From assembly GCF_001557215.1 (NCBI RefSeq), contig NZ_LSJM01000027.1:1-26311 (forward strand): a DNA stretch of 26,311 nucleotides. Direction: 5' to 3'. The position numbers and the translations under genes are program-made. This DNA comes from Sphingomonas sp. CCH9-E2. Its GTDB lineage: Bacteria; Pseudomonadota; Alphaproteobacteria; Sphingomonadales; Sphingomonadaceae. Position 1 is the first letter of the stretch; every line of letters begins with the position of its first letter. This document shows positions 25,693-26,311 of the stretch, piece after piece. The notes below the pieces were generated by a model. That model ran no database searches. It saw only the letters and a program-made list of their open reading frames with translations, and was not told the DNA's origin.

Positions 25693-26310
25693 TCAGAACT
25701 TGAGCCGCGTCGATACGTAGAAGCGGCGGCCGATGACGTCGTAGGTCGACGGATCGGTGCCCGACTGCACGTTCGGTGCGTAGGTCGGCGGCTTGCGGTC
25801 GAACGCGTTGTTCAGACCCAGGCGCAGCGTCATATTGTCGACCTGGCCCTGCAGGGCGAAGTCGAAATACCAGACCGAGCCCGGACCGGTGAACTTCTCG
25901 CCGATAAACTGGCGAGCCGCGCGGTTCTCCATCCCGTCGATGTAGCGCACGCGGCTCTGCAGCGAGAACGCCTTGTTCAGGTTGAAGCCGACATTCATCG
26001 TGCCCTTCCATTCCGGGAAGCTGGTGCCGAGACCAGCGCCGAAATAGGAAGCGGTGCCCGCATAATCGGTCTGCAGACCGCCAAGGCCGGTCACCTTGAA
26101 GTCGAACAGATAGTTCAGGAGCAGGTTGAAGTTGATCGACGATTCCGGCCCGACGAACTCGGTCGGCAGGTTGTAACCAAGCTGGAAGTCGATGCCCGAG
26201 GTCTTGACCGACCCCTGGTTGACCGCCTGGAAATAACCCGTTGCCGGATCACCACCCTGGTCTGCCCCCACCGAGTGGACCGATTGGTTTGTTAGTGCAT
26301 TAAGCTCATC
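25693..26310 (-). CDS. TonB-dependent outer-membrane receptor, C-terminal part (partial)
   Basis: The frame is open from the window edge to TGA at 25693-25695, giving the last 205 residues; the start is outside the window. The sequence is a run of transmembrane beta-hairpins (GIDFQLGYNL, INFNLLLNYLFDFKV, MNVGFNLNKAFSLQSRVRYI, WYFDFALQGQ, MTLRLGLNNAFDRKPPTY) and ends YVSTRLKF, the C-terminal aromatic signature of outer-membrane barrels. L-G-L-N-N-A-F-D-R-x-P-P is the usual penultimate-strand motif of sphingomonad TonB-dependent receptors. The ligand is not deducible from this part. A strong terminator follows it, then the TPR-sulfotransferase gene on the same strand. Confidence 0.92.
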   Translation of the reverse strand, partial: DELNALTNQSVHSVGADQGGDPATGYFQAVNQGSVKTSGIDFQLGYNLPTEFVGPESSINFNLLLNYLFDFKVTGLGGLQTDYAGTASYFGAGLGTSFPEWKGTMNVGFNLNKAFSLQSRVRYIDGMENRAARQFIGEKFTGPGSVWYFDFALQGQVDNMTLRLGLNNAFDRKPPTYAPNVQSGTDPSTYDVIGRRFYVSTRLKF

Positions 26311-26311
26311 G

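Overview
The window is GC-rich DNA from an alphaproteobacterium, most likely a sphingomonad (Sphingomonas or a near relative). The lineage is inferred from the gene families and context: a TonB-dependent receptor beside a TPR-sulfotransferase, a priA/short transaldolase/DUF2490 neighbourhood, high GC and dense gene packing. There is no rRNA, tRNA, CRISPR array, insertion sequence or phage gene. No stretch longer than about 210 bases lacks a gene. Long reading frames opposite real genes are GC-codon shadows and are left out.

Layout. (1) 2-154 is the tail of a probable Mur-ligase-like gene. (2) 226-1748 is a tight + operon: four-helix membrane protein, small XRE regulator, exported alpha/beta hydrolase. 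It ends at a strong hairpin shared with the convergent transaldolase-family gene fsa (1812-2465, -). (3) A divergent DUF2490 outer-membrane-type protein is followed by the replication-restart helicase priA (3314-5479). (4) 5555-10451 is a cassette of three exported proteins: two paralogous HExxH zinc-peptidase/TPR proteins and a membrane-anchored trypsin-like serine protease. A GNAT acetyltransferase follows it. (5) On the - strand, ada (adaptive DNA alkylation response) is translationally coupled to a DUF1203 gene; purE-purK (purine synthesis) diverge from ada. (6) On the - strand lie DUF1328, a 99-residue beta-rich protein and a two-domain M16 peptidase. (7) clpB (17732-20311) has a heat-shock-type promoter and an unusual inverted-repeat cluster.

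(8) The most interesting region is 20308-26311. The stop codon of clpB overlaps the start of a prolyl-4-hydroxylase-like 2OG-Fe(II) oxygenase. Then come an Asp/Asn beta-hydroxylase-like protein, a Sulfotransfer_2 enzyme and a second Asp/Asn beta-hydroxylase-like protein, all + and closely spaced. Converging on them from the - strand are a TonB-dependent receptor (cut by the window edge), a TPR-sulfotransferase fusion and a small exported protein. Three putative oxygenases and two putative sulfotransferases beside a receptor suggest a peptide or protein modification system (hydroxylation plus sulfation) tied to TonB-dependent uptake or sensing. Enzyme families are read from motifs; the joint function and substrate are inference.

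Elsewhere the window is mostly housekeeping (priA, purEK, fsa, clpB, ada) interleaved with envelope proteolysis genes.
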